The notes under the pieces were generated by a model. That model was not told where the DNA came from and did not search any database. It saw nothing but the letters and a program-made list of their open reading frames with translations. DNA of 64,000 bases, taken from contig JAGUCH010000002.1 in the NCBI GenBank assembly GCA_019096065.1, positions 16,504,501-16,568,500 on the forward strand, given 5' to 3'. Of the stretch, positions 12,361 through 23,060 are shown in pieces; the first letter of the stretch is position 1; each line of letters opens with the position of its first letter. The translations under genes were made by a program, and so were the position numbers. Source of the DNA: Paracyclopina nana. Lineage: Eukaryota > Arthropoda > Copepoda > Cyclopoida > Cyclopettidae.

Positions 12361-14579
12361 TCTTATCTTCCATATGGAAATTAGTGCATTGTTGACTCGC
12401 GCGTTTTTTCCACGGGTTCAAAAAGTCGCGACGAAAACAAAGGAGACGTTTTCCGTCAAATCGCTGACGTCCCCGTTGGCTTCAATGGAGAGTCAGCTGA
12501 TTTCACGAGTTTTTGCCTCCTCCCGGCTTTCTCAATAAATTCACCTTTGACGCTATGAAGAAGTGCGGCAAAATTATGTCTTCCCTCGAAAAACTTGTTT
12601 CGCCCACTGCGCACCGTCTTCGCCTCTGACACAGAAAGCTTCCCAATTAATTCAACTCAGCGTGCTCAACTCTCGCTCACGTGGCGGGAAATTCAAACAA
12701 CACGGAGCGCTGACAGCTTGACGAAAACAACGGAAAAAAACTCGTTTTTCGCTAATGTGTACACAAAAGGCGACATGAAGTTGACACGAGACAATCATGG
12801 AAATCGAGGAATGTTACGAAGAAGAAAATGTCATCGATGAGGTGTTTTTTCCCTCGTTGCATCGAAACTTGGACAAGGTCGTTTTCACGCAACCTTTCTT
12901 GCCCATTCCTCACTGATTTTCGTAATAGGAGAGGAGCGCTGCATTTATTTTCTGCCTAGCCTTGATTTGCTTAAAAAACTTGTAAATTTGTCACACCGTC
13001 ACGGATTTCATGTGAAATCACATCGGCATGTTTTAGTGCGTCACAATTATTATCAATGGAGGCACTGAAGCAATAATAATAACCTTAGCAATGTCATGGT
13101 GCCTAGAAATGGTTCAGCAATTATGATTAATCAAGAGGATATTGCGAAACATGTGCATACACAAAACAACCTATGCTAAATCACTAATTATCCCAAAACA
13201 AATCATGTCAGGACAATAAAGTCATGTCTAATTCTGAGAATAGTGGACACCTTAGAAGTCTTTAGAAGCAGCTCATATTGACTTGGCAAAGGACCTTCCC
13301 CAAACTATGCACAACACCCAATAATTATCTCAATTAATAATTAATTAATCTCAAAAAATAGTAAACTGTAGGTGCTAGACGTTTTTGAACATTTTATGTT
13401 ATGGGAAGCCATAGGCCAGGATTTTTAAATTACTACCAAATGAACCCTAAGAACATAAGCTTTCAGAAAATGGATATTTTTGGGTGTTGTAAAGAGTTTG
13501 GGTTAGGACCTTCTTCAAGTCCATGTGAGCTGAATAAGTCTTAAGTGCTTTGCTAATCACTACGCAAATTCAGTGGTCCTTTTTTCATTGTCATGGTTGA
13601 CATCTTCCTGGATAAAACATATGCAATGAGAAATCAACTCTTCCGCTGGTTGAGCTACGCATTGCAACACTTTTAAAACCTGATTCCTCGGATTTACTTT
13701 ATGCTGCTTGATTTTGGTTCCACTGCATGACCTCTTTGACCATCCCAATTAGTCTAGCTAGAGAAACTTCAGATTTGGCTGTTGCGTCACCTCGCCATAA
13801 TAGCATATATTTTCTAGATAAATCCGACTCAAAGAGTAGATCATTTTACTTTGTAAGCAAGGACCTTGGTGTTCATAGGTGTTCTGCGTATGTAATTGAT
13901 AAGCGTCGCATTCAACCCTTTTTTTGCCAACATTCTGCTCACGCCGAAATTGTCTCAGTCTCTTTTGCAAATACTTTGGTTATGCTATTGAAGAGTTTCG
14001 CTATCTCCAGATCCAATCTTCGCGGTTGGCCATTTCGGCTCAAAAAAAGCCGCCATCCAGCTATCATTATTACATTTTTGCAACTCCGCTAATGGCAGGC
14101 CTTCGTCGTCATCATCAGTAGAAATCCAGTGCATGACATAATGAAAGTTCAACGAATTTTTTATTATGTGAGCAGTGCAAAACTTTTCAGCTTTGAATCA
14201 TCGACTGCGCAATATTTGACAAAAAGCTGCTGTTTCATTTGAGTACGTGCGATTTCACATCAAATTGCAAGGTCAATTTTTCCAGATGACAATCCTTGCT
14301 TCGGACATGGAGGCTGGTCACACTTTGTGTCAAAGGTCACAACTATTTTCTCCAAGCTAAGAAAATCTGAGCTTTTTTCATGTAAATGCGAAAAATTGCT
14401 TTAAAACTCAACTTTATATGACCTGCTCATCTACTCTACTTTTTCGTAACTTTCTTGACTTACCCTACGAGAAATGTTGTCGTAGCTCCACAAATTTCTA
14501 TAAGATGTCGTAGTTTTTAAGAGCTGGTGTTATGTTATCGATGCCTCTAGGATTGACTAAACTAATGCAACTTTGGAAA
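12361..14579. other. Intergenic DNA left of the giant retroelement
   Basis: AT-rich sequence with no gene I can support. Short minus-strand open frames at 13,560-13,970 with a broken acidic stretch near 14,100 may be a decayed transposon or gene, but no motif identifies it. Confidence 0.5.
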
Positions 14580-15504
14580 TGGTGTGCGACGGTCACACCC
14601 TCTGAAGCCTAGGATGGTTAGCATCGGCTTCATGGTCGCGGTACCGTTCGCAGCCTCCGGGTGCTGGCCGGATGTCTACTCGCCTTGGGCCCAAAGCCGC
14701 AGCCTCAGTGCTCCAACTCTGGCGAGATACATCACATGGCAAGCTTCAGTGCTGTAGACCAGTGATTGGGCCTCCTACCCACGTCCTAAACGGCCTCAAC
14801 AGCCTCAGACTAGGGTGCATAACTGCCCAGGAAACCTCTATACAAGTTATGGTCGAACAAAGTCAAACAAGGTTGTCTTATTCACTCGGCTTTTAACACC
14901 ACACAAATTAATGGCAGCAAATACAAAGAAATAAGTACTGCAGTAAATATTCTTGTGGCCATCTTCTTCATGCCTCAGCACACTTTGGAGAACTTTGGTG
15001 GGACAATAGCAGGGCAGAGCTCACTCAATGGGCCATGTGCACTTGGTCCATGTCTTGTTTCTCTGAAGTCCCCCATCGAACTCCCCGAGTCTTCTCCTTC
15101 TTCTCCACTCGATGCATCGCAGCAAGTTCCATCAGCTTCCATCTGCTTCTCTCCGTTATCATGCAGCTGCAGGTCCTCTCTATGTAGCAGCTAGCAACTC
15201 CTCCACACAATGGCTAGCAACTTCTCCACTCAAGGTCAGGTGAATTGCCATAGGTAAGGCTCAACGCATAGGTAGTAGCAGCAGCAGCAGCAACAATCAG
15301 AGAGTTGGAGGAGATGAAAAGGTGTTTTTAAGAAAGGAGGTTTTGTGATTTTGAGGTGGTGATGTAGCGGTGAATGGGCAACCTTCCGGACTTCTGGCGG
15401 CTCCACGGGCTCCACGGTTTCCACAGGTTCCACTGGAGGGGTCCAATCAAGTCCTATTCTGGTCGTAACGTGCACCAGAGACATGATGTACTTATTGCCC
15501 ATCA
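14580..15504 (-). repeat. 3' LTR of the giant element
   Basis: 925 bp, starts TG and ends CA, apparently identical to 43,648-44,572. It contains a short GCA microsatellite near 15,267. On the minus strand it is preceded by the purine-rich GGGCCGGGGAA (15,505-15,515), a likely polypurine tract. Confidence 0.95.
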
Positions 15505-15515
15505 TTCCCCGGCCC
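15505..15515 (-). other. Putative polypurine tract of the giant element
   Basis: Minus-strand GGGCCGGGGAA directly abuts the 3' LTR, the expected position for the primer of plus-strand DNA synthesis. Two pyrimidines interrupt it. Confidence 0.45.
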
Positions 15516-15608
15516 TAACTTTTTCAGCTTTTGAAATAGTTTTTAAGCTCTAAAAATATAAAAAAGGTGTCATTGATCGCTTACATCACATTAAGGTTGA
15601 TACAGTTA

Positions 15609-17495
15609 TTATACTAACGTCGCGCCTCCCAGGCCACTCATTCGCACAGTAAGGCGCTGATTTTGGTCAGCATCTTTCTTGCGATCTCCTCTATTGTAGC
15701 GAGGCCGTGAGCGGGACGTATTAGGTCTCACATAGCCTCCATCATCATAACATCGGCTGCATACTCGCCGCCTTTTCCAAATCAATATGCCCATACACGT
15801 GAATCCCAGTGCTGCAGACAATAGGCTCACCGTCAGGATTATTTCCCAATTATTGAATAAACCTCCAAGTTCATCTTCAGGGAATTTTGTAAAGAACTTC
15901 ACCATATCACTTTCCCAAGGAGAGTCCTCGTATCCAGTACTTTGAGTTCCAAGGGAAACCTTACAATTGCTAAGGATCTGATAGGATCCTGGTTCCAATA
16001 CCATCGAGTTCTTGAAGTCATTTAAACAAGTCCTATTAATCATTGCACTTGAGACCAAATTTAAGAACCCTTTATAATTAGCACATCCCACATCAATGAG
16101 CGTGTTAGTTTTAAGTGGCTCTAATTCACAGGCGTCAAAAGGGTCACCCAGAGCTAGCCCTAAAAGTACTTTAGCACAGTGTTGGACTCCTTCTGTCAAG
16201 TCAAAGTCCTTGTTTTCACACACGGTTAAATTATGGTCATGAACGAAGCAATCACTATAGATGGGTATTTCCCGAGACACAAACACTAGATCATTTCGGC
16301 GGGTCAAATACCTATCATGCAGTAAGAACTCCGTTTTGCTTCGTGACACAATATGATATGTGACCTCAGTGGTAGGGTCCATTTCTTTATACCCAACTAT
16401 TCCCTGAGTGACAAAGTCTCCACTCTGCTCAGTGTTCGCCAAAGGTTCATAAACATTAGTAATGGTGGCCGCATTTCTGTCACTATTATGCGCCAGAGTT
16501 GGTATGCTGAACCGTGTGCCTGCCTGTCCAAAATTTCTGGCAAATTGCACAACTGTGTCAGCATATGACAATACTTGCTGCAGATCATTTGGTATTAATC
16601 CAGACTTCAAAAAGACCTTGCTAAAACCTTTCAGTAGTCGAAAGGCCAAAGAAACTTTCGGTGGTACTCTCAGTGGAGTGGTATTTGCTATCATGCCATC
16701 GGTGAATTTTGTCGATTTACCTGATTCTGCTAGGGCCATCACGGCGTTGTAGGCCTTTTCAAGGAAGCTTTTCCTCCCAGACAATTCAGATTTGACAAAG
16801 TCCTTATGGGTGATGACAAAGTCATTTTGGACACATATCGTTGCCTTCCCATCACTGTGTGGTGCATGGGCTTTAACTGACGTCATGGTCCTCGGCCCTT
16901 GTCCCACAGTGAAATACCCCGTGATACACGGGTAACCTGCAATTATCTCATCGTCCGGTTTTTTCTCATACCCCACTTGAGGGAACGTGGTTTTCCCATC
17001 CAAGGACATAGGTACCTCATTGACAATCCGAAACTTTACACATAAGGTTACCTTAGTGGCAAGAGGGCTTTCCTTTGCCGTATAACGTAATAGTTCTAGA
17101 AAAACGTCCATGTCTTCATAAGTTTTAGGGGCAAATGGTACAAACCCTTGACGTTTGGAACAAGCTTTGTCGATGGTGTTAGGGGTACTCTCTTCGCCAA
17201 CTGCCAACATATTCCCAATATGGACCAAGTCCTCCTTGTCCTTAACTTCTTTTACCACGGTGTCAATATTATTCAGGACGCCAATTGTTGATTGCAAAAG
17301 GCCACTGTAATCCTTCGTATCTAACACCATAGCCTTTTTCACCATTCTAGGATGATGGACCACTCTAACTGGAAATAGGGCATGTCCGGAATGGCAAAGT
17401 GCCTCATCCAGTACGAACTGAGTATTTGGGTAGTTGGACAGGCCCCAAGTGCCAGATCCCAAAAGGGTGAGTATGAAGGCCAATTCAAACGACAT
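15609..17495 (-). CDS. Envelope-like type I membrane glycoprotein of the giant element
   Basis: An intact 628-residue ORF in the usual env position just before the 3' LTR. It has an N-terminal signal peptide (about 1-19), a long cysteine-containing ectodomain with Asn-glycosylation sites (NTT, NLT, NRT), one transmembrane helix at about 551-573 (LTVSLLSAALGFTCMGILIW) and a 55-residue basic tail. This layout indicates a virion surface protein or fusogen, but I recognise no fusion peptide, furin site or named env family, so the function is inferred from topology and position. A TATA-like TTATAAGG lies about 58 bp upstream of the ATG on the minus strand, suggesting its own promoter. Unlike pol, it is uninterrupted. 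Confidence 0.65.
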   Translation of the reverse strand: MSFELAFILTLLGSGTWGLSNYPNTQFVLDEALCHSGHALFPVRVVHHPRMVKKAMVLDTKDYSGLLQSTIGVLNNIDTVVKEVKDKEDLVHIGNMLAVGEESTPNTIDKACSKRQGFVPFAPKTYEDMDVFLELLRYTAKESPLATKVTLCVKFRIVNEVPMSLDGKTTFPQVGYEKKPDDEIIAGYPCITGYFTVGQGPRTMTSVKAHAPHSDGKATICVQNDFVITHKDFVKSELSGRKSFLEKAYNAVMALAESGKSTKFTDGMIANTTPLRVPPKVSLAFRLLKGFSKVFLKSGLIPNDLQQVLSYADTVVQFARNFGQAGTRFSIPTLAHNSDRNAATITNVYEPLANTEQSGDFVTQGIVGYKEMDPTTEVTYHIVSRSKTEFLLHDRYLTRRNDLVFVSREIPIYSDCFVHDHNLTVCENKDFDLTEGVQHCAKVLLGLALGDPFDACELEPLKTNTLIDVGCANYKGFLNLVSSAMINRTCLNDFKNSMVLEPGSYQILSNCKVSLGTQSTGYEDSPWESDMVKFFTKFPEDELGGLFNNWEIILTVSLLSAALGFTCMGILIWKRRRVCSRCYDDGGYVRPNTSRSRPRYNRGDRKKDADQNQRLTVRMSGLGGATLV

Positions 17496-17548
17496 CTTAC
17501 CAGCACAAACTCTGATCAGAAACTATTTGGGCCCCAAGACCGCTAACT

Positions 17549-17558
17549 TTCCTTATAA
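17549..17558 (-). promoter_or_regulatory. TATA-like box upstream of the envelope-like gene
   Basis: Minus-strand TTATAAGGAA lies about 55-60 bp before the ATG at 17,495. The same ten bases occur, in the opposite sense, at 19,199-19,208 before the plus-strand accessory gene I. Confidence 0.4.
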
Positions 17559-17733
17559 ACCCAGACAAGTATGGGCACGCCACCTCACTATGTCTAGACA
17601 TTCTTTGCTTTTTTCCATTGGTTTTTTATTATCATAGCATGTCGACATGTATGGTAAAAAGTTAAGAGTATTGGCCCACAACCAAGTATTTTATCAATAT
17701 GTACAATTCGATTCTGAAGGGTAATTTCATTTT

Positions 17734-19110
17734 TTAGAACTGCCCGACAAATCCATTAATCGCCTCAGTGAATACCTTGATGTCGCTGGGGGTCATTTCC
17801 TCCATTTTAGCCTGGAGGAGATAGTTCACACGCTCCTTATTCTTATCGACTTTGGAGCGCTTAGCGTGCAAAATGTCTGGTCCATTCGTTCCTGCGCCAA
17901 AAGGGCGCCCGCGCGCTACATCGGCGTACAGTCTAGGTCCTCGCCTTGGTTTTTGTTGCCAAGACTTCTCCACAAACGCAGCTAGTTTTTGGGGCCTGGC
18001 CCCGGCTGTGTACCTCACGCATTGCGGATATGTCCCAATGGCTCGATCGACAAACTGGGCTACCATGGTAGGCAGGAGTGCGGTCATATCGATCTTCACG
18101 TCCAATTTTCGTGGTGCTTGAGCCACGCCATTGTTAAGGCAGGACGGCGGTCCCACATACAGTTGCAAGTAAGGCGACGTCAAATCATGGAACATCCGCG
18201 GATCCCAAAATGTTGAGTCCAATGTTGGCATGATCTGAATGCAGCCTCGCTTGGTATAATGTTTTGAGACTACCACAGGGAGTTGGGCTCCACCCTGTCC
18301 ACGGATTCCATGAACATAATACCCAACAGCTGTTGGGCTCTGGACGGCAGACCAACTCCTGACATTGGCCAACTTATGGACATTCTCGTCATATTCCATC
18401 TTGTCAGGCAAGTTGTAGACTGGTAGATTGTCTAGCATCGGAAATATAACAAGAAAATCGGGAATCTCCCCTCCTTTACTCACTGGCTCGATAATCAATT
18501 CAATGCAGTCAAAGTTTTTCACCTTCAATGGCCTACGAGGCTCGGTCCGTTCATAGGGTTCTCCATTTATCCTAATCGTTAGGTCAAAAGGCACCTCCTT
18601 TCCAACAGTCATGACCTCTTTCGTAGCTATCTTCAACAGGCTTGCATCATAGTGCTGCTGTATAGTAGCTCTGGTCCGGCTCGCCTCCCTCGCATAGGCC
18701 TGTAGACCCTCCATGTGGGGAGGCCTGATCAAATCCTCAAATGGCAATGGGTACCCCAAACTGGAGGATACCCTTTCCAATGGGACCTCGAGGGGTTCCT
18801 CTTGGTCCTGGTGCCTAGTCGTCTGATTCTGGGCTTGATTCTCAATATTGACAGCAGGCATGTTGCGATCCATAACTGGCTCATCATCCTTTAGGAGCTC
18901 ACTAACCTCATGCTCGTTGAACTCTCCAGTCTTATCAGTCTCCATCATGGAGACCAATGCAGATTCTCCTTCCATGGATTCGGTGATCAGAGACATCCTT
19001 AGGTTATCGAGGCTATTCAAGCTATCGCTCATTTCCAGACTGTTGCTGTAGGGCCGTAAACTGCCCTTTTTATACGCATCCTTACAGGTATGCCCCACAC
19101 TCTCGGGCAT
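17734..19110 (-). CDS. Unknown 458-aa protein of the giant element
   Basis: An intact ORF between the envelope-like gene and a divergent intergenic region. No signal peptide or membrane segment. Residues 1-110 are acidic and Ser/Glu-rich. About 150-360 looks globular with many aromatic and Cys residues. The C-terminal 100 residues are basic (KPRRGPRLYADVARGRPFG, then KRSKVDKNKERV). It has no motif I can assign. A matrix-like, nucleic-acid-binding or regulatory protein would fit the basic tail and env neighbourhood, but that is a guess. The start at 19,110 is the first ATG of the frame. Confidence 0.65.
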   Translation of the reverse strand: MPESVGHTCKDAYKKGSLRPYSNSLEMSDSLNSLDNLRMSLITESMEGESALVSMMETDKTGEFNEHEVSELLKDDEPVMDRNMPAVNIENQAQNQTTRHQDQEEPLEVPLERVSSSLGYPLPFEDLIRPPHMEGLQAYAREASRTRATIQQHYDASLLKIATKEVMTVGKEVPFDLTIRINGEPYERTEPRRPLKVKNFDCIELIIEPVSKGGEIPDFLVIFPMLDNLPVYNLPDKMEYDENVHKLANVRSWSAVQSPTAVGYYVHGIRGQGGAQLPVVVSKHYTKRGCIQIMPTLDSTFWDPRMFHDLTSPYLQLYVGPPSCLNNGVAQAPRKLDVKIDMTALLPTMVAQFVDRAIGTYPQCVRYTAGARPQKLAAFVEKSWQQKPRRGPRLYADVARGRPFGAGTNGPDILHAKRSKVDKNKERVNYLLQAKMEEMTPSDIKVFTEAINGFVGQF

Positions 19111-19398
19111 TTAAATGCGTGGGTTGTCCCTTTTTAAAAAAACCCAAGGTCATTTTTTGTCTAGGTAAAAAAGAACAAGGTAACAGGACTTATACCACTT
19201 CCTTATAAGATGGGCGCGTGCGCGCACGCTCATCGTTAAGTTGCACGGACATTTTTGACTTCCTAGATCGAGAAACGTAGCGAGGGTGCAGCAGGCAGTT
19301 GCAACTCTCAGCTTTCACTTAATGTTGATCATTCTCCCATCGGACTTCGTCCAAGCTGGTCACTTTTCTAGAGATATTCCAATCCCAATCAACTCGCG
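19111..19398. promoter_or_regulatory. Divergent intergenic promoter region
   Basis: 288 bp separate the minus-strand 458-aa gene from the plus-strand accessory gene I. The region contains TTCCTTATAAG (19,199-19,209, TATA-like for the plus gene), a GCGCGTGCGCGCACGC palindromic run after it, and TTTTTAAAAAAA (19,131-19,142), possibly serving the minus gene. Promoter activity is inferred. Confidence 0.4.
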
Positions 19399-20448
19399 AT
19401 GGTCATTTTAGCCTGGGTTTCTCTAACTCCAGAGGGCAGCTCTACAGAGGCTCCCACTGAGGTTCCAATCCAGCCATCAACGGTGGATCCTGCGCTAGTG
19501 GATTCTCAAACCACGGGCCCAGTAGGTCCTACTGTTGCTATTCCTGAGAGTGGCATTTCTGAAGCTGAGGGTGGACCTGGGTTTGACCCAGCTCCTGTTG
19601 ATCCCTTTGAGGTGGAGGTGTTTGACCCCCGAGATTTAATGCCAGCGGTACCAAATGGTTATCGTCCCGTTGCCCCTCAGAGGGGCTGGATCGATGAGGT
19701 TTTCAATTATCACCGATACGGTGTAATGGGGTGGATCGGTCTTGGAGCCTCCATTGGGATGGCTTTGGTAAGTTCAACTTTATGGCTAGTTTTGCAACTA
19801 TGGCCAAATTTTATTTACCACCTCTTCCTTACAGATTTTGCTTGGCATGTTGGTGTACTTCTGCGTGTGGACATCACGGTGGTGCCGTAGGTTCGTGGCC
19901 ACGTTTCGAGCTATTCGTACGGAGTCAGCGGCTGCCAGTGGAGCCATGCAAATGCTTCCAACAAAGGCCCCATCTGAGCATGCAGCGGTATTTCACTGCT
20001 GTACACCAGAGGTCCGAGCTTTGCCAACAGCCCCGATTATGCGTGACCCTGATGTCCATTCGCTCCAAATGGCAATGGCTGCCATGGACCCCTATGGAAC
20101 ACTACGCCGGAATCCCAGCATCATGTCCGGGCTGGCCCACATCTATGACGTCCCTAATCCCAAGGGCTGGGTAAGGACCTATCAATTTATGAACTGTAAA
20201 CAGGTTACTCATGTACTCTTTTTCGTGCACCGTTTCAGGTACCTGTTACTGAAGGGTGTGGACCGCGGACTTTGAAGAGACGATCTCGCCGGGCTCGAGC
20301 CCGAGATAACCGTCGCTTGGATTCGGCAGCGGAGTCCATTCCGGACAAGGACGAGATCACTGAGGCTGAACCTCTCTCAATCGCAGATGAGGACCAGGAT
20401 TCCGCCGAGTCAAAGGCTTCCCAGGACGTGAACAGCGATGCCAACTAA
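19399..20448 (+). CDS. Antisense accessory gene I: spliced single-pass membrane protein
   Basis: Three exons, 19,399-19,767, 19,835-20,170 and 20,239-20,448, with two short introns (67 and 68 bp), all phase 0 with GTAAG donors and pyrimidine-rich acceptors, give 304 residues. The N-terminal 105 residues are Pro/Glu/Thr-rich. A hydrophobic segment at about 112-134 (GASIGMALILLGMLVYFCVW) is built across the first splice junction and followed by a basic stretch (RWCRRFVATFRAIR). The tail ends in an Arg-rich cluster (KRRSRRARARDNRR) and an acidic Ser-rich end. It is transcribed opposite to gag-pol-env and followed by AATAAA at 20,776. No homologue recognised. A membrane-bound accessory protein is inferred. 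Confidence 0.65.
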
Positions 20449-20775
20449 GGATCGCCACAGACTTATTGCAAGACGAAGAACGCTTTCTTTTCGCACGTAT
20501 TTAAGCGCGTTTTCTGTAACTTTTCGCACTTTGTACTTTCATCGCGTTGCAACTTTCTCACTTTATAACTTGCACTTTTCCGCAGTCTTCGTAGACTTTT
20601 CCACTTTTTCAAGAACTAGCAGACTTTTCGAGGCCTCGTAGACTTTTCGAGGCCTTGAAGACTTTTTTAAAGCCGGCTTTTGCACTTGCACTCGTCTTGT
20701 TTTTATTTTGATCTGATCTCAAAGCTTCCAATATACTCGAGTATATACTATAGTACTTGTATTCTATATATATGT

Positions 20776-20781
20776 AATAAA
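20776..20781 (+). terminator. Poly(A) signal AATAAA after accessory gene I
   Basis: Canonical AATAAA about 330 bp past the stop of gene I and before gene II. It supports gene I as a separate plus-strand transcription unit. Confidence 0.5.
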
Positions 20782-20956
20782 GAATTCGAATTCAAGTGGA
20801 GTAGTAGGTATTAGCAAAGCCGTTACCTTCATCTGACAGCGCTCCCAGACTTTACGTAGATGCACGTAATAAAAAGAGGCTTTTTTACACGAAATTTGGC
20901 CGATTTCAGACCGGATTTTTCTGGTAGCGCGCCTTGTTTACTAAAAAGTCCAAAAC

Positions 20957-21495
20957 ATGGCGGGCTTCCTACACGGCTTGTTCGTAAGTTTTTATTTCGA
21001 TTAAAATCCGGTGAATCCTTTCGTTAAACTGTATCTTTTTCATTGGGAATGCAGAATCCTTCTACTACAACGGTGGCGCCAGCCACCGAGGCTCCCGTAG
21101 GGGCGCCCCCCGCGGCCGAGTCCGCGGCGGGGTGGCCCCAGCCACCTGCGGCCCCGCCCGCAGCCCCTTTGGGCCATCAGGAGGCGTGCCCTCCCTGCCC
21201 CGTTCAGGGCTTCGTAAGTGCATTATTCGTTATCTATTTGGTCAAAGCTCGACTTTTTCTCGTATTACAGGCCGAAGAGATCCTCTAGGGCGTGGCCCTG
21301 AACGTGGCAGGGGCAGCCACGTATTACGTGGTGGTGCTCCCCGCCCTCGTCTGGGTCCACCGGACGAAGCCGAGAGGCCTCTACCGGCTTGTCAGCCGCG
21401 TGTGGGCGGAGCCCGAGGACCTCCCCCGCATCAGTGCGTGGGTCCTCCGCCTTTTGGGCGTGGCGGAGGCGGACCCCCTCGAAGGAGTCGTCTAG
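20957..21495 (+). CDS. Antisense accessory gene II: GC-rich, spliced small membrane protein
   Basis: Exon 1 is 20,957-20,983 (9 codons, GTAAGT donor), exon 2 is 21,055-21,213, exon 3 starts at 21,271 or 21,289. With the first acceptor the frame stops at a TAG (21,286-21,288) after 66 residues. That TAG is itself the AG of a second acceptor (CCTCTAG), and its use removes the stop and gives 130 residues with a membrane segment (AGAATYYVVVLPALVWV) and a basic tail. Intron 2 is 57 bp, in frame and stop-free, so retention would add a hydrophobic stretch. A third intron (21,495-21,556) overlaps the final stop: unspliced gives TAG, spliced gives TAA. The layout of Pro/Ala-rich N-terminus, helix and basic tail resembles gene I. 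A second, Arg/Gly-rich frame is also open through exons 2-4. AATAAA is at 21,658. Confidence 0.55.
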
Positions 21496-21657
21496 TAAGT
21501 CTAACTTAATCACTTAAGCCATCACGGCTTCACTATATTCATCTTGTCTTTTGCAGAACTCGTCGTGTTCCCGGTAGGCCACCGCACCGGCCAGGGCTGG
21601 CCCCAACGTGGCCCAAGGCCAGCCCTCCCCCCTCGCCAGGAGGCCTCCCATTGGGAC

Positions 21658-21663
21658 AATAAA
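21658..21663 (+). terminator. Poly(A) signal AATAAA after accessory gene II
   Basis: AATAAA lies at the 3' edge of the GC-rich island, followed by TG/T-rich sequence as expected downstream of a cleavage site. Confidence 0.5.
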
Positions 21664-21944
21664 GTCCACGTTCATTGTACTTTTGTGTCTACTGTGTTTA
21701 CCGCAACTCATTTCGCGTTTACCTCAGCAGATAGCTCAGCCTTATGAAGCTCAGCACCTTTCTAGTCAAGTTCAGCAGTTCATTATCATAGCCAAGCACA
21801 TTTCGAGTCCAATTTTTTACATTTCATGGCCAAAAGGACCGTAGACCATATCTCAGGTGTCAAGAATTGCATTTTAATTGCATAATTAATCATTAGCGAA
21901 TCATTAGCGGCCCAAATCCACAGATTCGGGCCTGTAAATAAGCT

Positions 21945-23060
21945 AGCATTCCAGCTCGACCTTGACGGCCTTGACACTGCAAACGATGCTTCAATGTTCA
22001 AGAAAAGCGTTTACTATAGCCCTGCATTCCAGCTCGGGCTTGATGCAGCACCATATTTGAGTGTCTGCGATTACTACCGGCCAAGCGTTGGTGCTTATGG
22101 GCTACCAATGCCAATTTGGCATCCTTTTTTCCTTGGGCATTCCGCTCGGCCTTGAGTGCGGCGAAGGAAACGTAGTCCCTACAGGACTGGAAAACCGGCC
22201 GTATCTATGTCATTGCACATAGCAAAAGCAAGCTCAAGCACTACGCCATGGCCCCATAATCTTTTCCATATCAGGCTAGAAGACGTGGTATTTTTCATTT
22301 TCTCACATGTCAGTCTACAATGTGTGCTGACCTAGCTTGTTTTGCTAGTGCTGTGTTTAGCGTAAATTGAATTCTCCACCAAAAAGAGGGGATTCATGTG
22401 GCAACTGCAAGATAGCCACATTTCAGCACTTCTTTTATTTAACAATATGCCTAATCTTTGTGCACTTTGAACCTTTTCTTCTGTTAGTCCATCTGGCGAT
22501 CATTAGCGGTATCATTATAACATTAGTCATTTTCATTCTCTTGACTTTTATGCAACGTTTTATTTTATTCCTTGTACCCGCCTAATAAATCCCGGAATTT
22601 GGGTCACCACTCGAGTCAAGTATGGCCATTTTTGAGTTTAGATAAGTTCAAAAACCTTCCCAGGTGAATTGTAGGTGCACCGGCGGTTCCACTCTTCATT
22701 GTTTGTTTTAGCCTTGGGCAAAACGTTTTTAGTTCGTGGTTAGGCGCATGGTGGCGCCACCATTCTACATCTCCAAGCGAAGCCGCTCAAACTGGATTTT
22801 TCTAGTGTGGGAGCGTCTCTGGATTTTTGTTCCATAACAACTTTTTGCCCCCCTTGGAGTCGGGTATCTGTTCGACAAAAGCTGGCTCAGCGTCTTTGCG
22901 CAATGCAACTCACATTTCAGTCTATCTTGCTCAAATGTTTTTTGTCTAGCCATTTTGAACAGACTCATAGATTATGTTTTATCTGTTATCACTGACTTGC
23001 ATAGCTATTATAGCATTATAGCTCTGCATTCCAGCTCGGTCTTGATGCGTGCATCAAGTT
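21945..23060 (+). repeat. Dispersed 20-bp motif GCATTCCAGCTCGRYCTTGA
   Basis: Near-identical copies begin at about 21,948, 22,024 and 23,028, with a degenerate one near 22,138 (GCATTCCGCTCGGCCTTGAG). The stretch 21,760-23,320 otherwise has no gene I can support. The motif may be a binding site or a trace of local duplication. Confidence 0.55.

Noticed and set aside
13560..14121. Short minus-strand open frames that look partly protein-like
   Set aside because: No conserved motif, frames change, and no splice sites join them convincingly; at best a decayed gene.
14672..15505. ORFs of 60-90 codons inside the LTRs
   Set aside because: They occur identically in both LTRs because the LTRs are duplicates; no domain and no reason to think they are translated.
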